From UBA8752 sp964223495 (GTDB taxonomy: Bacteria > Bacteroidota > Bacteroidia > Flavobacteriales_D > Sanyastnellaceae): DNA of 64,000 bases. Under the pieces are notes generated by a model, which was given only the letters and a program-made list of their open reading frames with translations, was not told the DNA's origin and did no database searches. Shown in pieces: positions 50,902 to 59,096 of this stretch. A program made the translations under genes and the position numbers. Position 1 is the first letter of the stretch, and every line of letters starts with the position of its first letter. The stretch spans positions 62,001 to 126,000 of the forward strand of contig CAXQGL010000060.1 of NCBI GenBank assembly GCA_964223495.1, in the 5' to 3' direction.

Positions 50902-52086
50902 TCAGTCGATTTTCGTTGGGGTGTACCCGAGCCAGCTTTGGTGATAACCTCCGTCCTCAATGTCGAGGGCCTGTTGGGTCAGGCGCAAGGGGCGGAATGT
51001 GTCCACCATCACAGCGAGTTCTGCGGTGCTGGTCTTGCCGATTGACCCTTCGTAGGTGCCCGGATGGGGACCGTGGGGAATGCCACCGGGATGGAGGGTC
51101 AGATCTCCGCGGGAGATGCCCTTGCGGCTCATGAAGTTGCCCTCCACGTAATACAGCACTTCATCGGAATCGATGTTGCTGTGGTTGTAGGGGGCGGGAA
51201 TGGACTTGGGGTGGTAGTCGTACAGCCGCGGGCAGAAGCTGCAGATGACGAAGGCATCGGTCTCGAATGTCTGGTGCACGGGCGGCGGCTGGTGCACCCG
51301 GCCCGTGATGGGTTCAAAGTTGTGGATGGAAAAGGCATAGGGGAAATGGTACCCGTCCCAGCCCACCACATCGAAGGGGTGACGGGCATAGGTAGCCGTG
51401 TGGATCATGCCCTCTTTCCGGACGTCGATGGGAAAGGCCCCCTGCCGATCCACGGCCGGCACATGTTCGGGCACCCGGAAGTCCCTCTCGCAGAACGGGC
51501 TGTGCTCCAACAGCTGACCGAAGTGGTTGCGATACCGCTTGGGTGTCACGATGGGGTGGGCGCTTTCGACCACAAGCCAACGCTGTTCCGAACCGGAGGT
51601 CGGTGCCCAGCGGTGTATCACGCCCCGCGGAATGACCAAGTAGTCCCCCGACTTGTATGCCAGGGAACCGAACATGGTCTCCAGAACGCCCTCTCCATCA
51701 TGGATGAAGACGACCTCATCCGAATCGGCATTCTTGTAGAAACGGTCCGCGGGGTCGGATTCGTTGGGGCGCGCCACGGAGATCGTGCAGTCCGCATTGA
51801 ACATGAGGGGAACCCGGGCTGCGAGGGCCGGACCCGACGATGGCGCCGAGAAACCCGGCACGCGCCGGGAGGTCAGGTTCTCACGGACCCCTTCCACCGG
51901 GCGGGCGTCGACCGGGGCTGACACGGACTGCACCATGGTCGGTGGATGCAGGTGGTAGAGCAACGAGCTCATCCCGACAAACCCGATGGTGCCGAACAAC
52001 TGCTCGTGGTGCAGCGTGCCGTCAGGCTTGGTGAACTGGGTGTGCCGCTTGTGTGGGACCTGCCCTTTCCTCTGATAGAATGGCAT
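50902..52086 (-). CDS. hmgA: homogentisate 1,2-dioxygenase
   Basis: 394 residues, cupin-like. Conserved segments: DSDEVVFIHDGEG, SGDYLVIPRGVIHRW, the substrate region PFDVVGWDGYHFPYAFSI, and the iron-ligand region LHPGGIPHGPHPGTYE with the Glu in the AELAVM vicinity. It is somewhat shorter than the 430-440 residue enzymes of mammals and proteobacteria, as in other Bacteroidota. It opens the ring of homogentisate to maleylacetoacetate. A TAAATTGC box lies 4 bases before the ATG. Confidence 0.94.
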   Translation of the reverse strand: MPFYQRKGQVPHKRHTQFTKPDGTLHHEQLFGTIGFVGMSSLLYHLHPPTMVQSVSAPVDARPVEGVRENLTSRRVPGFSAPSSGPALAARVPLMFNADCTISVARPNESDPADRFYKNADSDEVVFIHDGEGVLETMFGSLAYKSGDYLVIPRGVIHRWAPTSGSEQRWLVVESAHPIVTPKRYRNHFGQLLEHSPFCERDFRVPEHVPAVDRQGAFPIDVRKEGMIHTATYARHPFDVVGWDGYHFPYAFSIHNFEPITGRVHQPPPVHQTFETDAFVICSFCPRLYDYHPKSIPAPYNHSNIDSDEVLYYVEGNFMSRKGISRGDLTLHPGGIPHGPHPGTYEGSIGKTSTAELAVMVDTFRPLRLTQQALDIEDGGYHQSWLGYTPTKID

Positions 52087-52090
52087 GTCT

Positions 52091-52098
52091 GCAATTTA
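52091..52098 (-). promoter_or_regulatory. possible -7 box for the hmgA-hppD operon
   Basis: TAAATTGC on the minus strand, 4 bases before the hmgA ATG. The same octamer precedes the TDO-family gene. Confidence 0.3.
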
Positions 52099-52110
52099 GC
52101 CGAAGGCTGC

Positions 52111-53160
52111 TCAACGGTTTTTGCCTCCCCACACGAACCAGGGGAGGGATCCGTCCTCCTTCGGGGCGAACCGCATCGGGATGCGCTTTCCTGCAGGAAG
52201 GGCGATGTCCGGCCCGATGCCCGTCCGCTTGGTCAGGACCTTGAGTTTGACCGCTTCCGCATCGCTGATGGCGCGCAACGTCTCACCGGCCTTGGCCACG
52301 TACCAATGCCGTGTGCCCCTGCGCCGTTTGGGCTGGGTGTACACCCGTCGGTCTCCATCGAAGCGCGTATCGGCATTGGCACCCTCCAGATCATTGTATT
52401 TCCGCAATTGCCAAACGGCCAAATCGAATTGCTTGGCCAGGTGACCGAGCGTCTCGCCCGCATGCAGGGTGACCCAGGCGACGTCATTTTCGGTGAAGCC
52501 ACTGTTCCTGGCGCCGCCCACATTGATGGTGCGGTTTTCTTCCGAATCGGAAGCCCGTGCCTTTGGATCGGAGCCGCCTGAGGACGCGAGGACTTCTCCG
52601 GGTCGATCCGGCACGCCCCCCTTCCGGAGCCACACGATCCCCTCGTCATCATAGGCATCCAGTCCGTGGCGTTCGATGAGCTCGATGAGTGCCTTGGCAT
52701 AGGTCGGACTGGTGGCATAACCGCAACGCTTGAGGCCTTTTGCCCAACCCTTGTAGTCCTCGATGTCCAACTCGAACAGTGATGCGTAGCGCTTGCGTTT
52801 GAGGAACAGGCTGTGGTCCTCGAAACTATCGCGGGCATCGGGATAGACCCTGAAACACTCGCCTTTGGCGTCGTCGTCGTAATACGTGCGCCCCCCTTCC
52901 CAATCCTTGTGGCACTTGATGCCGAAGTGGTTGTTGGACCGGCTGCTCAATTCACTCTTCCCCGAACCGCTCTCCAGCAGTCCTTGCGCGAGGGTGATGC
53001 TCGCAGGAATGCGGTGAAGCGCCATCTGTCGGACGGCTTCGTCCTTCCATTTGTTGATGTAGTTGCGCTGGTCCTCCTCCCCGCCGGCAAGGCACGGCAG
53101 CACCATCATCGTCAAAGCCGACAAGGCCGTGACACGGAGGAATGCAAGGGGGTGTTGCAT
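52111..53160 (-). CDS. secreted glucosaminidase (GH73) with LysM domains
   Basis: 349 residues from the ATG at 53160, which gives a signal peptide (MQHPLAFLRVTALSALTMMV). The GH73 N-acetylglucosaminidase core has the catalytic Glu in SITLAQGLLESGSGKSELS, then NHFGIKCHKDW and YATSPTYAKALIELI. A linker leads to two LysM units (VTLHAGETLGHLAKQFDLAV and HWYVAKAGETLRAI). It cuts glycan strands of peptidoglycan, likely in growth or daughter-cell separation. The gap to the MORN lipoprotein is 70 bases; 24 bases separate it from hmgA. Confidence 0.92.
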   Translation of the reverse strand: MQHPLAFLRVTALSALTMMVLPCLAGGEEDQRNYINKWKDEAVRQMALHRIPASITLAQGLLESGSGKSELSSRSNNHFGIKCHKDWEGGRTYYDDDAKGECFRVYPDARDSFEDHSLFLKRKRYASLFELDIEDYKGWAKGLKRCGYATSPTYAKALIELIERHGLDAYDDEGIVWLRKGGVPDRPGEVLASSGGSDPKARASDSEENRTINVGGARNSGFTENDVAWVTLHAGETLGHLAKQFDLAVWQLRKYNDLEGANADTRFDGDRRVYTQPKRRRGTRHWYVAKAGETLRAISDAEAVKLKVLTKRTGIGPDIALPAGKRIPMRFAPKEDGSLPWFVWGGKNR

Positions 53161-53230
53161 GTCACAAAACAACGACAGTGTCCCTTCCCTGTTATGCGGA
53201 AAGGTCAAAATCAACTCACATGCGCCTTGT

Positions 53231-53659
53231 TCAATTCGCCCCGTCGTAGTCCAGGGTCTCCACGAGCTGGCCGTCCTGGGCATAGAACCGCCAGGTTCCA
53301 CTGGGACGGTCGTCCGCATGTTGTCCCTCGATATGGGGAATGCCGCCGGGATGCCAAGTCCGGAAAGGACCCTGTTTCTTTCCCGAAGCGTACGTGACCT
53401 GACTCCAAGGCAATCCGTCTTCCCTGTAGGTGTTCCAAGTGCCTTCACGCACCCCGTCCACCAGCTTTCCCCGCGTGTGGATGCGTCCATTCTCGTGGTA
53501 TTGCTGGACCTCTTCCCCTCCTTGTTCCGCAGTTTCCGTCCGCACTTCCCTGGGCTGTTCCGAATCTTCCCAGGTGTCCACGACCCTTTCCGGATTTCCG
53601 GTACCGCAGGCCGTGAGCAGGAAGGTCAAAGCGACCAAGGCATGGTGATGTCTCCTCAT
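53231..53659 (-). CDS. MORN-repeat lipoprotein
   Basis: 142 residues. The lipobox FLLTACGT follows a short signal. After an acidic stretch there are three MORN_2-type units of about 22 residues: EVQQYHENGRIHTRGKLVDG, GTWNTYREDGLPWSQVTYAS and GTWRFYAQDGQLVETLDYDG. Such proteins, often mislabelled YwqK antitoxin, are common surface or periplasmic proteins in Bacteroidota. There is no toxin partner. The start overlaps the prenyl synthase stop as ATGA, so coupling is likely, although a functional link is not obvious. Confidence 0.85.
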   Translation of the reverse strand: MRRHHHALVALTFLLTACGTGNPERVVDTWEDSEQPREVRTETAEQGGEEVQQYHENGRIHTRGKLVDGVREGTWNTYREDGLPWSQVTYASGKKQGPFRTWHPGGIPHIEGQHADDRPSGTWRFYAQDGQLVETLDYDGAN

Positions 53660-54633
53660 TTCTTGCGGGATATGGTGAAATCGACCAGGTCGGCAAGGGC
53701 GGAACGGGCCTCCTCTCCCCCAGGCAAGGAATCCAACATGGCTACCGCCCGGTCGCGGTGCTCGCGCATCTTCTTTTCGGCATAGGCCATGCCCGGTCCG
53801 TCCAAAATGCGCTGCATCAAGGCCTGTGCCTGGGCGGGGTCATCCTTGCTCTTCTTGATTCCGCGAACGGCCTTTTTCCTTTCGCGCGCGTCCATGGATT
53901 GAAGGGTGTGGATGAGCGGGAGGGTCATCTTGCGCTCCTTGATGTCTCCGCCGGTGGGCTTCCCCGTATGGGCGGAAGGCGCGAAGTCGAGCAGGTCGTC
54001 CTTGATCTGGAACGCGATGCCCATCTCCTCTCCGAAACAGCGCATGTGCTCTATCCGGTCATCATCCGCGCCGGCACTGGCTGCTCCGGCAGCGCAGCAG
54101 GCGGCAATCAGCGATGCCGTCTTGCGACGGATGATGTCGAAATAGACGGATTCCGTGATGTCCAATCTGCGGGCCTTCTCGATTTGGAGCAACTCCCCCT
54201 CGCTCATGGCCTCCACCGCCTTGGATGTGATTTTGAGCAAGTCGATGCCCTCCTGTTCCATGGAGATCAGCAGTCCCCGGGAGAGCAGGTAATCCCCCAC
54301 GAGGACCGCCACCTTGGATTTCCACAGGGCTTTGATGGACAGGAAACCACGGCGTGTCTCGGCCGCATCGACCACATCGTCGTGCACGAGCGTTGCGGTG
54401 TGGAGCAGTTCGATCAGCGTTGCGGCCACGTGGCTTCTTTCCGTGGTGCCTCCACTGGCCGCAGCCGACAGATACACGAGCATAGGCCTCATTTGCTTGC
54501 CTTTCGACCGGACGATGTAGCGCGTGATGTGGTCGAGCAGGGGCACGGAGGTCCGCATGGCCTCCTTGAAATGCCCCTGGAATTCCCGCATTTCGCGGTC
54601 AACGGGTTGCCGGATGGTGGCGAGGTCGGCCAT
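53656..54633 (-). CDS. polyprenyl diphosphate synthase (octaprenyl/heptaprenyl type)
   Basis: 325 residues. The first Asp-rich motif is LVHDDVVDAAETRRG and the second is QIKDDLLDF; K-MRP (GKQMRPMLVYLS) and the chain-length region match long-chain trans-prenyl synthases. The product is probably the menaquinone side chain. A TAACTTCG box is 4 bases before the ATG, and the gene diverges from yicC (63 bases between starts). Confidence 0.92.
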   Translation of the reverse strand: MADLATIRQPVDREMREFQGHFKEAMRTSVPLLDHITRYIVRSKGKQMRPMLVYLSAAASGGTTERSHVAATLIELLHTATLVHDDVVDAAETRRGFLSIKALWKSKVAVLVGDYLLSRGLLISMEQEGIDLLKITSKAVEAMSEGELLQIEKARRLDITESVYFDIIRRKTASLIAACCAAGAASAGADDDRIEHMRCFGEEMGIAFQIKDDLLDFAPSAHTGKPTGGDIKERKMTLPLIHTLQSMDARERKKAVRGIKKSKDDPAQAQALMQRILDGPGMAYAEKKMREHRDRAVAMLDSLPGGEEARSALADLVDFTISRKK

Positions 54634-54637
54634 GCGG

Positions 54638-54645
54638 CGAAGTTA
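54638..54645 (-). promoter_or_regulatory. -7 promoter box for the prenyl synthase gene
   Basis: TAACTTCG on the minus strand, 4 bases before the ATG at 54633. The position predicts a leaderless transcript. Confidence 0.45.
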
Positions 54646-54685
54646 CCTTCCGAACCTCGCCGAGCGTCCGATGGGGTCGTGGATG

Positions 54686-54693
54686 TATTTTGC
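54686..54693 (+). promoter_or_regulatory. possible -7 box for yicC
   Basis: TATTTTGC. The G of TATTTTG is 4 bases before the ATG at 54697, again suggesting a leaderless message. It matches the consensus only if one base is dropped. Confidence 0.3.
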
Positions 54694-54696
54694 AGC

Positions 54697-55587
54697 ATGA
54701 TCCTGTCGATGACCGGCTATGGCAAGGCCGAAGCACATGTCGGAGCACGCAAGTACACTGTGGAGATCCGGGCGTTGAATGGCAAGGGACTCGACCTTTC
54801 GGTGCGCATGCCGTCCCATTTCCGCGAAAAGGAAATGGAGCTCCGCAAGGCCATCGGACAAGTGGTCGGAAGGGGAAAAACCGACTGCTTCATCCATTTC
54901 GAATCGGATGCCGCTGATGTGCGACATGAGGTCAATTCAGCCCTGGTGCAGCAATATGTGGACCAGTTGGACACGGTATTCGAGGCCAATGGCGTTCCCG
55001 CGAACCATCTGGAGGGACAGACCAGGAAGTTGCAGTCCGCGCTTCGGTTTCCGGACGTGGTCAGCGCCACACGCGACACGCTTGATGAGGATGAATGGCA
55101 GGGCATGCAATCCTTGATCAAGGAGGCCTGTGCCGGACTTCAGGGCTATCGGACCCAGGAAGGAAGTACCCTCGAATCGGATTTCAGACAACGCATCGGA
55201 AGAATTGATGCTCTGCGTGAGGAATTGGCCCCCCTCCTCGGGGAGCGGACGGAGCGTGTGCGCAACAGGTTGAAGTCACACATCGAGGCCGACATTCCCC
55301 GCGACCGGGTGGACGAGAACCGCTTCGAGCAGGAACTCATCTTCTACATGGAAAAGCTGGATGTGACCGAAGAGCTCGTCAGACTCAAGGCGAATTGCGC
55401 TTATTTCATCGAGATGCTCGAAGGGGATGCCGGGCAGGGCAAGAAACTGGGCTTCATCAGCCAGGAAATCGGGCGGGAGATCAACACGCTCGGCAGCAAG
55501 AGCCAGGATGCGGGCATGCAGCGCATCGTCGTCCAGATGAAGGATGAGCTTGAGAAAGTCAAGGAACAGGTGCTGAACATATTGTGA
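54697..55587 (+). CDS. yicC: YicC/YloC family endoribonuclease
   Basis: 296 residues from the ATG at 54697, which begins MILSMTGYGKAEAHVG, the family's conserved opening; the frame is open far upstream but only as antisense of the prenyl synthase gene. Other family blocks: VEIRALNGKGLDLSVRMP, the C-terminal DRVDENRFEQELIFYMEKLDVTEEL and KKLGFISQEIGREINTLGSKS (DUF1732). YicC-like proteins are hexameric endoribonucleases; in several species the gene adjoins gmk, as here. It runs into gmk with a 4-base overlap. Confidence 0.93.
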   Translation: MILSMTGYGKAEAHVGARKYTVEIRALNGKGLDLSVRMPSHFREKEMELRKAIGQVVGRGKTDCFIHFESDAADVRHEVNSALVQQYVDQLDTVFEANGVPANHLEGQTRKLQSALRFPDVVSATRDTLDEDEWQGMQSLIKEACAGLQGYRTQEGSTLESDFRQRIGRIDALREELAPLLGERTERVRNRLKSHIEADIPRDRVDENRFEQELIFYMEKLDVTEELVRLKANCAYFIEMLEGDAGQGKKLGFISQEIGREINTLGSKSQDAGMQRIVVQMKDELEKVKEQVLNIL

Positions 55588-56222
55588 TCGAGAATCCAAT
55601 CAATCAGGAAGCGGTGACCGACGGGAACCAGAAAAGCCAGACCACGAGGGCCCTTGCCTTTTCGGCACCATCGGGAGCCGGCAAGACGACCTTGGTGCAC
55701 CGCCTCATGGAACACCGCGAAGACCTGGCCTTCAGCATTTCAGCGACCAACCGCCCTTTGCGCGGAGATGAAGTGAACGGCGAGGACTACTATTTCTTCT
55801 CCACGGAGGATTTCCTCAACCGCATCGGACAGGGGGAGTTCCTGGAATGGGAGGAGGTCTATCCCGGACGGTACTACGGCACCCTCCATTCGGAGCTTGA
55901 GCGCCATTGGAATCAAGGGCGTCACATCCTCTTCGATGTCGATGTGGAAGGGGGTCTGAGGCTCAAGGAGCTGCTCGGGGACCGTGTGCTCACTGTGTTC
56001 GTGCGCCCACCGTCGCTGGAGGTCCTCGAACAACGGTTGAGGGACCGGGGAACCGATTCCGAAGAGGACATTGCTCGGCGCATGTCCAAGGCCGGCGCCG
56101 AAATGGAACGCGCACCCGGTTTCGATGTGGAGCTGGTGAACGGCGACTTGAATCAGGCCATTTCGGAGCTGTTCGGTCGGGCCGATGGGTTTCTGGGCAA
56201 GCCCGAAATCACCGACGAATGA
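55584..56222 (+). CDS. gmk: guanylate kinase
   Basis: 212 residues, GTG start at 55584 overlapping the yicC stop (GTGA). The P-loop is APSGAGKTTL; the GMP-binding region SATNRPLRGDEVNGEDYYFFS and the ILFDVDVEGGLRLK segment follow. The N-terminal ~20 residues are polar and not conserved. It phosphorylates GMP to GDP. It overlaps nadD as ATGA, forming yicC-gmk-nadD, an arrangement common in Bacteroidota. Confidence 0.95.
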   Translation: MIENPINQEAVTDGNQKSQTTRALAFSAPSGAGKTTLVHRLMEHREDLAFSISATNRPLRGDEVNGEDYYFFSTEDFLNRIGQGEFLEWEEVYPGRYYGTLHSELERHWNQGRHILFDVDVEGGLRLKELLGDRVLTVFVRPPSLEVLEQRLRDRGTDSEEDIARRMSKAGAEMERAPGFDVELVNGDLNQAISELFGRADGFLGKPEITDE

Positions 56223-56821
56223 AGGTCGGACTGTATTTCGGTTCATTCAACCCCATCCATACCGGCCATCTGGTCATCGGGCAGCACATGCTGACCCACC
56301 ATGGACTGGATGAGGTCTGGTTCGTGGTCACCCCTCAGAATCCGTTGAAGGCGATCGATGAGTTGGCTGCCGAGGAACATCGGCTGGAAATGGTGCGTCT
56401 CGCCGTTTCGGACAATCCGCGCCTCAAGGCAGAGAATGTGGAGTTCGGCCTGCCTCGTCCCAATTACACCGCCCACACCATGGATTTTCTGCGCAGGCGG
56501 CATCCCGATGACGAGTTCCGCATCATCATTGGGGAGGACAACCTGCGCACGCTGCAGCATTGGGCGCGTTGGCGTGAATTGGTGGACGGATATGGCTTTC
56601 TGGTATACCCGAGGGCGCGCGTGGAGGGGGAGGATCCTTCCGCGGGAACGGTGACGCCGGACGGGGAACGCATCATCATGAGCCCCGCTCCCATCATCAG
56701 CATCTCGAGCACATACCTGCGCAGTGCGCTGGCCTCGGGTGATTCTGCCCGATACCTGCTGCCGGATGAGGCAGCGGGCTACATCCGGGAAAACGGATTG
56801 TACGGATTTTCCACCTCCTGA
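56219..56821 (+). CDS. nadD: nicotinate-nucleotide adenylyltransferase
   Basis: 200 residues from the ATG at 56219. The nucleotidyltransferase start is VGLYFGSFNPIHTGHL (the TxxH-type HxGH motif), later IIIGEDNLRTLQHW (the adenine-proximal region) and the ISISSTYLRSAL motif (the ISSTxIR signature). It makes deamido-NAD+ from nicotinate mononucleotide and ATP. It ends 19 bases from the pth stop on the other strand, with no clear terminator between. Confidence 0.95.
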   Translation: MKVGLYFGSFNPIHTGHLVIGQHMLTHHGLDEVWFVVTPQNPLKAIDELAAEEHRLEMVRLAVSDNPRLKAENVEFGLPRPNYTAHTMDFLRRRHPDDEFRIIIGEDNLRTLQHWARWRELVDGYGFLVYPRARVEGEDPSAGTVTPDGERIIMSPAPIISISSTYLRSALASGDSARYLLPDEAAGYIRENGLYGFSTS

Positions 56822-56840
56822 TTGCCGCCCGGTCGCCCGG

Positions 56841-57404
56841 TCAGGTATTGTTGAAGGTGTTCATGGTGCGTTGCAGACCGGTGAAGGCAAATGAGCGCAG
56901 CAGTTCAACCGTGCGGGATAGCCGTTCTTCCAATGCACCTTGCTCTTCCTCCGAGAATGTGCCGAGGACATGGTCCACCTGGCGACCCGGACCGAAGTCC
57001 GCCCCGACACCGAAACGCAGGCGGGGATATGCATGGGTCCCAAGTACGGCTTGGATGTCCTTCAGCCCGTTGTGGCCGCCGTCACTGCCTTTTGCCCGTA
57101 CCCTGAGCGTTCCGAAGGGCAGGTTGATGTCGTCTGTGACGACCATGAGCCGCTCTACCCCTATTTTTTCGGCATCCAGCCAGTAGCGGATGGCCTTGCC
57201 ACTGAGGTTCATGAAAGTGGAGGGCTTCAACAGCACGAGCTGTCGGCCCTTGTGTCGACACCTTGCCACATCTCCAAGGCGCTCCGGGGCAAAGGACACT
57301 TCGGATGCCGAAGCGAAGGCGTCCAAGGCCATGAAGCCGATGTTGTGTCGCGTCCGGGCATAATCGGCCCCGGGGTTACCGAGGCCGACCAGCAGGAATT
57401 TCAT
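56841..57404 (-). CDS. pth: peptidyl-tRNA hydrolase
   Basis: 187 residues. Catalytic and tRNA-binding motifs are present: GLGNPGADYARTRHNIGFMALD (with the active His), KPSTFMNLSGKAI and VTDDINLPFGTLRVRAKGSDGGHNGLKDI. It releases peptides from prematurely ended tRNAs. It follows the ctc gene by 23 bases; this pairing of pth and ctc (with prs) is widespread. Confidence 0.96.
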   Translation of the reverse strand: MKFLLVGLGNPGADYARTRHNIGFMALDAFASASEVSFAPERLGDVARCRHKGRQLVLLKPSTFMNLSGKAIRYWLDAEKIGVERLMVVTDDINLPFGTLRVRAKGSDGGHNGLKDIQAVLGTHAYPRLRFGVGADFGPGRQVDHVLGTFSEEEQGALEERLSRTVELLRSFAFTGLQRTMNTFNNT

Positions 57405-57427
57405 GATGTGGGGGAGCGGAAAGGGGT

Positions 57428-58075
57428 TTACTCCTCGCCACCGCTTGCTGCCGCGGCTTCTTGTCCCTCTCCGCCTTCAGCTGCTTCAGCTCCTTCCTCG
57501 CCTTCGAGCAATTCGGATTCAGCCGACATGGCAGCACGCGTCCGGCGCACGCTGAGCACAACGGCAGACTCATTGATGGGAATGGTACATCCTTCTACGG
57601 ACAGACCGCCAACCCTCAGCGAATCTCCGATGTCAAGCGGGCTGATGTCCAAGGTGACGTCCTCCGGAATCTGATCGGCAAGTCCGATGACCGGAAGCCT
57701 GCGGTAGACGACGTGAAGACGGCCGCCATTGCGCACACCGACACTGGCACCGGTCGTGCGGACGGGCAGTTTGACACGGATGGGCTTGTCGTTGAAGACC
57801 TGAAGGAGGTCGATGTGGACGATCCGATCCGTCACGGGGTGGAACTGGACGTCCTGAACGACACAATCGTAGGTCGTCCCTCCGACTTCGAAGTTGAAAC
57901 GGTAAGTCTCGGGGGTGAAGATCAGCTTGTTCAGCTGGACCTCGTTCACATGGAAGTGAACCTGCTCGGAGCCGCCGTAGAGCACACCGGGAACCTGTCC
58001 CTTGTCGCGCAGAACGGCCGCATCCTTCTTCCCTACGCCCTCTCTGGGAGAGCCGCTCAATGATGCAGTTTTCAT
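57428..58075 (-). CDS. ctc: 50S ribosomal protein L25/general stress protein Ctc
   Basis: 215 residues. The N-terminal L25 domain binds 5S rRNA (SGSPREGVGKKDAAVLRDKGQ, VPGVLYGGSE) and the C-terminal TL5-like beta domain follows (VRLP-like strands, with DVTLDISPLDIGDSLRV). The last 25 residues are a Glu/Ala/Gly tail of low complexity that probably is disordered. 23 bases separate it from pth, and 9 from the prs stop (TAA). Confidence 0.93.
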   Translation of the reverse strand: MKTASLSGSPREGVGKKDAAVLRDKGQVPGVLYGGSEQVHFHVNEVQLNKLIFTPETYRFNFEVGGTTYDCVVQDVQFHPVTDRIVHIDLLQVFNDKPIRVKLPVRTTGASVGVRNGGRLHVVYRRLPVIGLADQIPEDVTLDISPLDIGDSLRVGGLSVEGCTIPINESAVVLSVRRTRAAMSAESELLEGEEGAEAAEGGEGQEAAAASGGEE

Positions 58076-58084
58076 GGTGTTGAA

Positions 58085-59029
58085 TTATGTGATGAGAAAA
58101 TGCGAACTGATGGACTCGTTCTGGACCAGACAACGGATCACCGTTGCAAAGAGGTCGGAACAGTCCAATACTGTAATCTTTTCCGTGGGTTTGTCGTCCC
58201 GCAGTGGAATGCTGTCGGTGACAAGAAGCTCCGTCAAGGCGCTTTCCTGGATGCGCTCGTAGGCAGGCCCGGAAAGGACGGCATGGGTGCAGACGGCACG
58301 AACACTGCGGGCGCCGTGCTCCATCATCATGTTCGCCGCTTTGGTCAGGGTGCCTCCTGTATCGCAGATGTCGTCCACAAGGACCACATCCTTGTCTTCG
58401 ACGTCACCGATGACCCGCATGCTCGCCACTTCGTTGGCGACCTTTCGTTGCTTGTAGCATATGGCCATGTCCACACCGAGGTACTTGGCAAAGGAGTTGG
58501 CCCGCTTGGTTCCGCCCGTGTCCGGAGTGGCAATCAGCAGGTGCTCCAGACCGAGACTTTCGAGATGGGGGAGGAAAATGGCAGAACCATAGAGGTGGTC
58601 GACCGGCACCTCGAAGAAGCCCTGGATCTGGTCGGCGTGGAGGTCCATCGTGATGACGCGGTCCACACCTGCAGCCGTCAGCATATTGGCCACCAGCTTC
58701 GCACCGATGGCCACGCGCGGCGCATCCTTCCGGTCCTGCCTCGCAAAGCCGAAATAGGGAATGACGGCGACCACACGCTTGGCCGATGCCCGCTTGGCGG
58801 CATCGATCAGCATCAACAGCTCCATCAGGTTGTCCGACGGCGGGAAGGTGCTCTGAACGATGATGACCTCCTTGCCCCGAACGGTTTCCTCAATACTCAC
58901 ACGGAATTCCCCATCCAGGAATTTGGTGTGCGTGGTGGCGCACATGGGAATGCCATATGCCATGGCAATCCTGGCCCCAAGTTCTTGGGACGCAGAGCCT
59001 GCCATTATGCGCATGGAATGGTCTTGCAT
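58085..59029 (-). CDS. prs: ribose-phosphate pyrophosphokinase
   Basis: 314 residues from the ATG at 59029 (59014 also possible). Conserved blocks: GSASQELGARIAMAYG, the flexible FGFARQDRK, the ribose-5-phosphate/PRPP loop VVLVDDICDTGGTL and the MDLHADQIQGFF region. It makes PRPP for nucleotide, His and Trp synthesis. It has a clear divergent promoter region with the histidine kinase gene. The stop is TAA. Confidence 0.96.
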   Translation of the reverse strand: MQDHSMRIMAGSASQELGARIAMAYGIPMCATTHTKFLDGEFRVSIEETVRGKEVIIVQSTFPPSDNLMELLMLIDAAKRASAKRVVAVIPYFGFARQDRKDAPRVAIGAKLVANMLTAAGVDRVITMDLHADQIQGFFEVPVDHLYGSAIFLPHLESLGLEHLLIATPDTGGTKRANSFAKYLGVDMAICYKQRKVANEVASMRVIGDVEDKDVVLVDDICDTGGTLTKAANMMMEHGARSVRAVCTHAVLSGPAYERIQESALTELLVTDSIPLRDDKPTEKITVLDCSDLFATVIRCLVQNESISSHFLIT

Positions 59030-59046
59030 GGGGTGATTCAAGGCCG

Positions 59047-59054
59047 CAAAGATA
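59047..59054 (-). promoter_or_regulatory. -7 promoter box for prs
   Basis: TATCTTTG on the minus strand, an exact match to TAnnTTTG, 17 bases before the ATG at 59029. Confidence 0.55.
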
Positions 59055-59084
59055 GTTAGGAGCCGAATGCCCCTGACGTCCCTG

Positions 59085-59092
59085 TAATTTTG
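59085..59092 (+). promoter_or_regulatory. -7 promoter box for the histidine kinase operon
   Basis: TAATTTTG, an exact match to TAnnTTTG, 4 bases before the ATG at 59097. Normal spacing puts the transcript start at the ATG itself, so this would be a leaderless message. Confidence 0.5.
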
Positions 59093-59096
59093 GCAC

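Noticed and set aside
53231..53659. YwqK-type antitoxin and hence a toxin-antitoxin system
   Set aside because: The protein is a MORN-repeat lipoprotein with a lipobox, and no toxin gene is adjacent.
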